A stretch of DNA of 6,391 bases. Source: Bryobacterales bacterium (GTDB lineage: Bacteria > Cyanobacteriota > Vampirovibrionia > Obscuribacterales > Obscuribacteraceae). The position numbers were made by a program, and so were the translations under genes. Shown here piece by piece: positions 4,254 through 6,391 of this stretch; the stretch's first letter is position 1, and each line of letters begins with the position of its first letter. Location: NCBI GenBank assembly GCA_903970295.1, contig CAJCHQ010000664.1, positions 1 to 6,391 of the forward strand, read 5' to 3'. Under the pieces are notes generated by a model. The model searched no databases. It saw only the letters and a list, made by a program, of their open reading frames with translations, and was not told the origin of the DNA.

Positions 4254-6391
4254 ATGGCTGTGTTCCTGCGCCCATCTGCGCAATTTCTATTCGCCATTTT
4301 GACTGCTTACTCAGTCGCAGCGTCAGCTGTGCGAGCCGACGAAACAGAGCCAACAGACCCAACAAACCAGCAAACGTTGCCACAACAAATCACACTGGTT
4401 AATTCGGGCAGAAAAAGTGACACGCGCAATTCTAACCATTCTCTCAATTCGTCGGCTGGCTCCACTTTCATTAGTCAATCCGTAGTGCCCCAGCCGCCGG
4501 CGGAAAAGGCCAAAGCAGCAAAGCCCAGCTCTTCCGTTGCGGGCAAGGTGACCAACGAATCAAAAGATAGGGCAATCCCGGATGCCCGAGTAGTGCTGAC
4601 CAAAGTTGACGAAGAACACAAAAGATTGGAAGTCGAAACAGGAGCTGACGGCACTTATAAATTCGACACTGTAGAACCAGGGAAATACTCACTCACAGTT
4701 TCTGCTAAAGATATGTTGGCCGGTAGCCAGATCATCGAATTAGCAAACGGAGAAGTGCGCACGCTCGATATCCCATTAGAGGATATGGAGCCTGTCGATA
4801 TCTTACGCGTGACCGGTAAACGCACTCTCATCCACCCGGAAGAAATCGGCAGCCAAACCGATCTCGATCACAAATTTGTTTACCAATACAAAGATGGTAA
4901 TGACCTGAGGTCTTTGATCAATAGCACACCCGGCGTGATGAACGACAGTTACGGCAACATGATCACGCGCGGTGAACACAATGCAGTCAATTATGTCGTC
5001 GACGATGTAGTGATTCCAGAAGCCGCAGGTGTCTTGCAGCAGACGCAGGTGATTAGCCCGCGCAGCATCCAATCGATGGCAGTGGATATTGGCGGTTATG
5101 AAGCAAGCGACGGCGGTGGACCACTGGGAGCTGTCGCGCACATGAAATCACTGCCGATCGCCAGTAAACCAAATTTCAATATTGGGCAGCAAATCGGCGG
5201 ACCATTAGCGGGCAGTATTTTTTATAATGCAAGCGGTGCCTTCAATCAGAATGATGATTTTTGGAATAAAGTCCGCTTCGAATCATCGGGCTCGTTTCGC
5301 GGCACAACTTACGGTATCGCGCCCCCAGTAAAAGACTATGTTAACAACAATCGCGTCGACATCAATTCCTTTACCAAGCTGGAATTTTTAGCAACTCCCC
5401 GCGATACATTCCGCATCACTGCTGCAATCAACCAAACGTCATTTCAGATTCCCACATCCGGGCTCTCCGCCAGCGCCGGAGTCAAAGACCAACAGAGTGA
5501 CGGACAAAATTACATCATTGCCAGTTATATACATAAATTCGAGAAATGGCTGGACGAAGCTAACTTACACATTCTCAATGGCATCTATTACGAGCGCTTT
5601 CGCAGCAGCGGTGCTTTCGATCCTGGCGTGCAGTTCAATAACGGACAACCGGAGGTTTCGATCTCGGCCAACGCGAAACGATTCAATTACATATTTTCGG
5701 CCCAGGGCAACGTTTTAAAAACCTATAAAAAATCCCATCACTTTAAAGCTGGCTTTCTGACAGAACTGCGCCCGGTCACCACTTCGTACAATGCCACCTA
5801 TTTCAATGCCAATTATTTGGGTAGCATCCCTTCGGCAACCAATCCCAACCCTGTCCCTTTCGGCGCGGTCATCAGCCCCTTTACCGGTTTACCGGGCGGA
5901 CCGAGTTTCAACGGGAACATGGGCAAATACTCTGGCTTTAGATATCTGCAAAGCGCTTTTCTTCAAGACAAATGGACTCCACAGAACGGCTTTTGGAAGA
6001 GGCTGACTCTCGATGGTGGCGTTCGTTTCGACATGCAGCGAAGCGTCGACGGCAACAGCCTGGCGCTTGCTCAAGCCGTAGAATCTGTGCCAGGGGCTGG
6101 TCCTTTTGCGCTCGCCCCGTATCAGAAGCAAACGACCACCGATGCACAAGTCAGCGGCCGGTATGGTGCCGCGTTTGTTGTGGCCAAAAATACCGTCTGG
6201 CGCAGTTCGTTTTCCAATTTGTTCATGCCCAACCCCAACGATTATTTCATCACGCCATATCTGGTCGGTGCGGCCGGCAATAAAACTGCGGGCGTTTACG
6301 ATGGCACACCGCGCCCATTGCATGCCACTCGTGGCTATCTGGTCGACACCAGTTTAGAAAGACAATTCGGTTCGCGCGTGAACACAAGGAC
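4254..6391 (+). CDS. TonB-dependent outer-membrane receptor with carboxypeptidase-regulatory-like domain (3' end cut by window)
   Basis: Such receptors import scarce ligands (siderophores, metals, cofactors, glycans) through a 22-stranded barrel using TonB energy. The visible 712 residues read without a stop. Order: signal peptide (1 to about 28, FLFAILTAYSVAASAVRA before DE); a Ser/Asn/Gln-rich linker to about 90; an Ig-like carboxypeptidase-regulatory domain (95-180, including DARVVLTK and GTYKFDTVEPGKYSLTV); a TonB-box-like EPVDILRVTGKR (179-190); a plug domain (about 210-300, DLRSLINSTPGV, ITRGEHN, YVVDDVVIP, and GGYEASDGGGPLGAV); then amphipathic barrel strands from about 305 to the window edge. 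This is the Oar-like layout; full members usually exceed 900 residues, so the C-terminal barrel lies outside. The barrel gives no reliable ligand clue. The ATG at 4254 is given as start; a GTG at 4260 has better ribosome-binding spacing. The promoter carries an operator twin to that of the divergent TonB-like gene. Confidence 0.92.
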   Translation, partial: MAVFLRPSAQFLFAILTAYSVAASAVRADETEPTDPTNQQTLPQQITLVNSGRKSDTRNSNHSLNSSAGSTFISQSVVPQPPAEKAKAAKPSSSVAGKVTNESKDRAIPDARVVLTKVDEEHKRLEVETGADGTYKFDTVEPGKYSLTVSAKDMLAGSQIIELANGEVRTLDIPLEDMEPVDILRVTGKRTLIHPEEIGSQTDLDHKFVYQYKDGNDLRSLINSTPGVMNDSYGNMITRGEHNAVNYVVDDVVIPEAAGVLQQTQVISPRSIQSMAVDIGGYEASDGGGPLGAVAHMKSLPIASKPNFNIGQQIGGPLAGSIFYNASGAFNQNDDFWNKVRFESSGSFRGTTYGIAPPVKDYVNNNRVDINSFTKLEFLATPRDTFRITAAINQTSFQIPTSGLSASAGVKDQQSDGQNYIIASYIHKFEKWLDEANLHILNGIYYERFRSSGAFDPGVQFNNGQPEVSISANAKRFNYIFSAQGNVLKTYKKSHHFKAGFLTELRPVTTSYNATYFNANYLGSIPSATNPNPVPFGAVISPFTGLPGGPSFNGNMGKYSGFRYLQSAFLQDKWTPQNGFWKRLTLDGGVRFDMQRSVDGNSLALAQAVESVPGAGPFALAPYQKQTTTDAQVSGRYGAAFVVAKNTVWRSSFSNLFMPNPNDYFITPYLVGAAGNKTAGVYDGTPRPLHATRGYLVDTSLERQFGSRVNTR

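Noticed and set aside
5889..6323. - strand open frame of 144 codons inside the receptor gene
   Set aside because: The receptor frame is continuous and has plug and barrel features; the opposite frame is a shadow.
1..6391. CRISPR arrays, tRNA or rRNA genes
   Set aside because: No regularly spaced long repeats and no recognisable tRNA or rRNA sequence were seen on either strand.

Overview
The window comes from a diderm (Gram-negative-type) bacterium of roughly balanced GC. The evidence is a TonB-dependent outer-membrane receptor of the kind with an N-terminal carboxypeptidase-regulatory-like domain, together with a TonB C-terminal-domain protein. Taxonomy cannot be fixed from this sequence. 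The mix of an Oar-like receptor, an ST7-like TPR protein and small His-rich metal-binding proteins would suit a lineage such as Acidobacteria or non-photosynthetic relatives of Cyanobacteria, but this is only a guess.

Layout. Positions 1-597 hold no convincing gene; the first 70 bases carry a cluster of CTTACA repeats that may be the end of a mobile element just outside the window. A possible small membrane-anchored protein (598-849, +) converges on an unrecognised 103-residue protein (861-1172, -). A palindromic region and a 5-codon leader-like ORF precede the latter. A good rho-independent terminator (1300-1336, -) ends the transcript of a very His/Cys-rich protein (1387-1719, -) made of two copies of one 37-residue module. 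A 324-bp divergent intergenic region separates this from a 351-residue TPR/ST7-like protein (2044-3099, +). Next come a CsoR-family metal-sensing repressor with a Cys-His-Cys copper signature (3232-3573, +), a convergent short secreted or anchored TonB C-terminal-domain protein (3613-4032, -) and, divergent from it, the receptor (4254 to the window end, +), cut off by the edge.

The most informative stretch is 4105-4182, between the TonB-like gene and the receptor. Two diverging sigma70-type promoters each have a perfect palindrome, TGGAAA(C/T)-N-(G/A)TTTCCA, filling the space between their -35 and -10 boxes. This is a strong reason to infer that one repressor switches both genes together, making them a co-regulated uptake pair. 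The 7-1-7 form resembles operators of the Fur/Zur/PerR superfamily. With the CsoR-like sensor and the His/Cys-rich protein nearby, the second half of the window can be read as a metal-homeostasis neighbourhood. The substrate and the regulator are not shown by the sequence.
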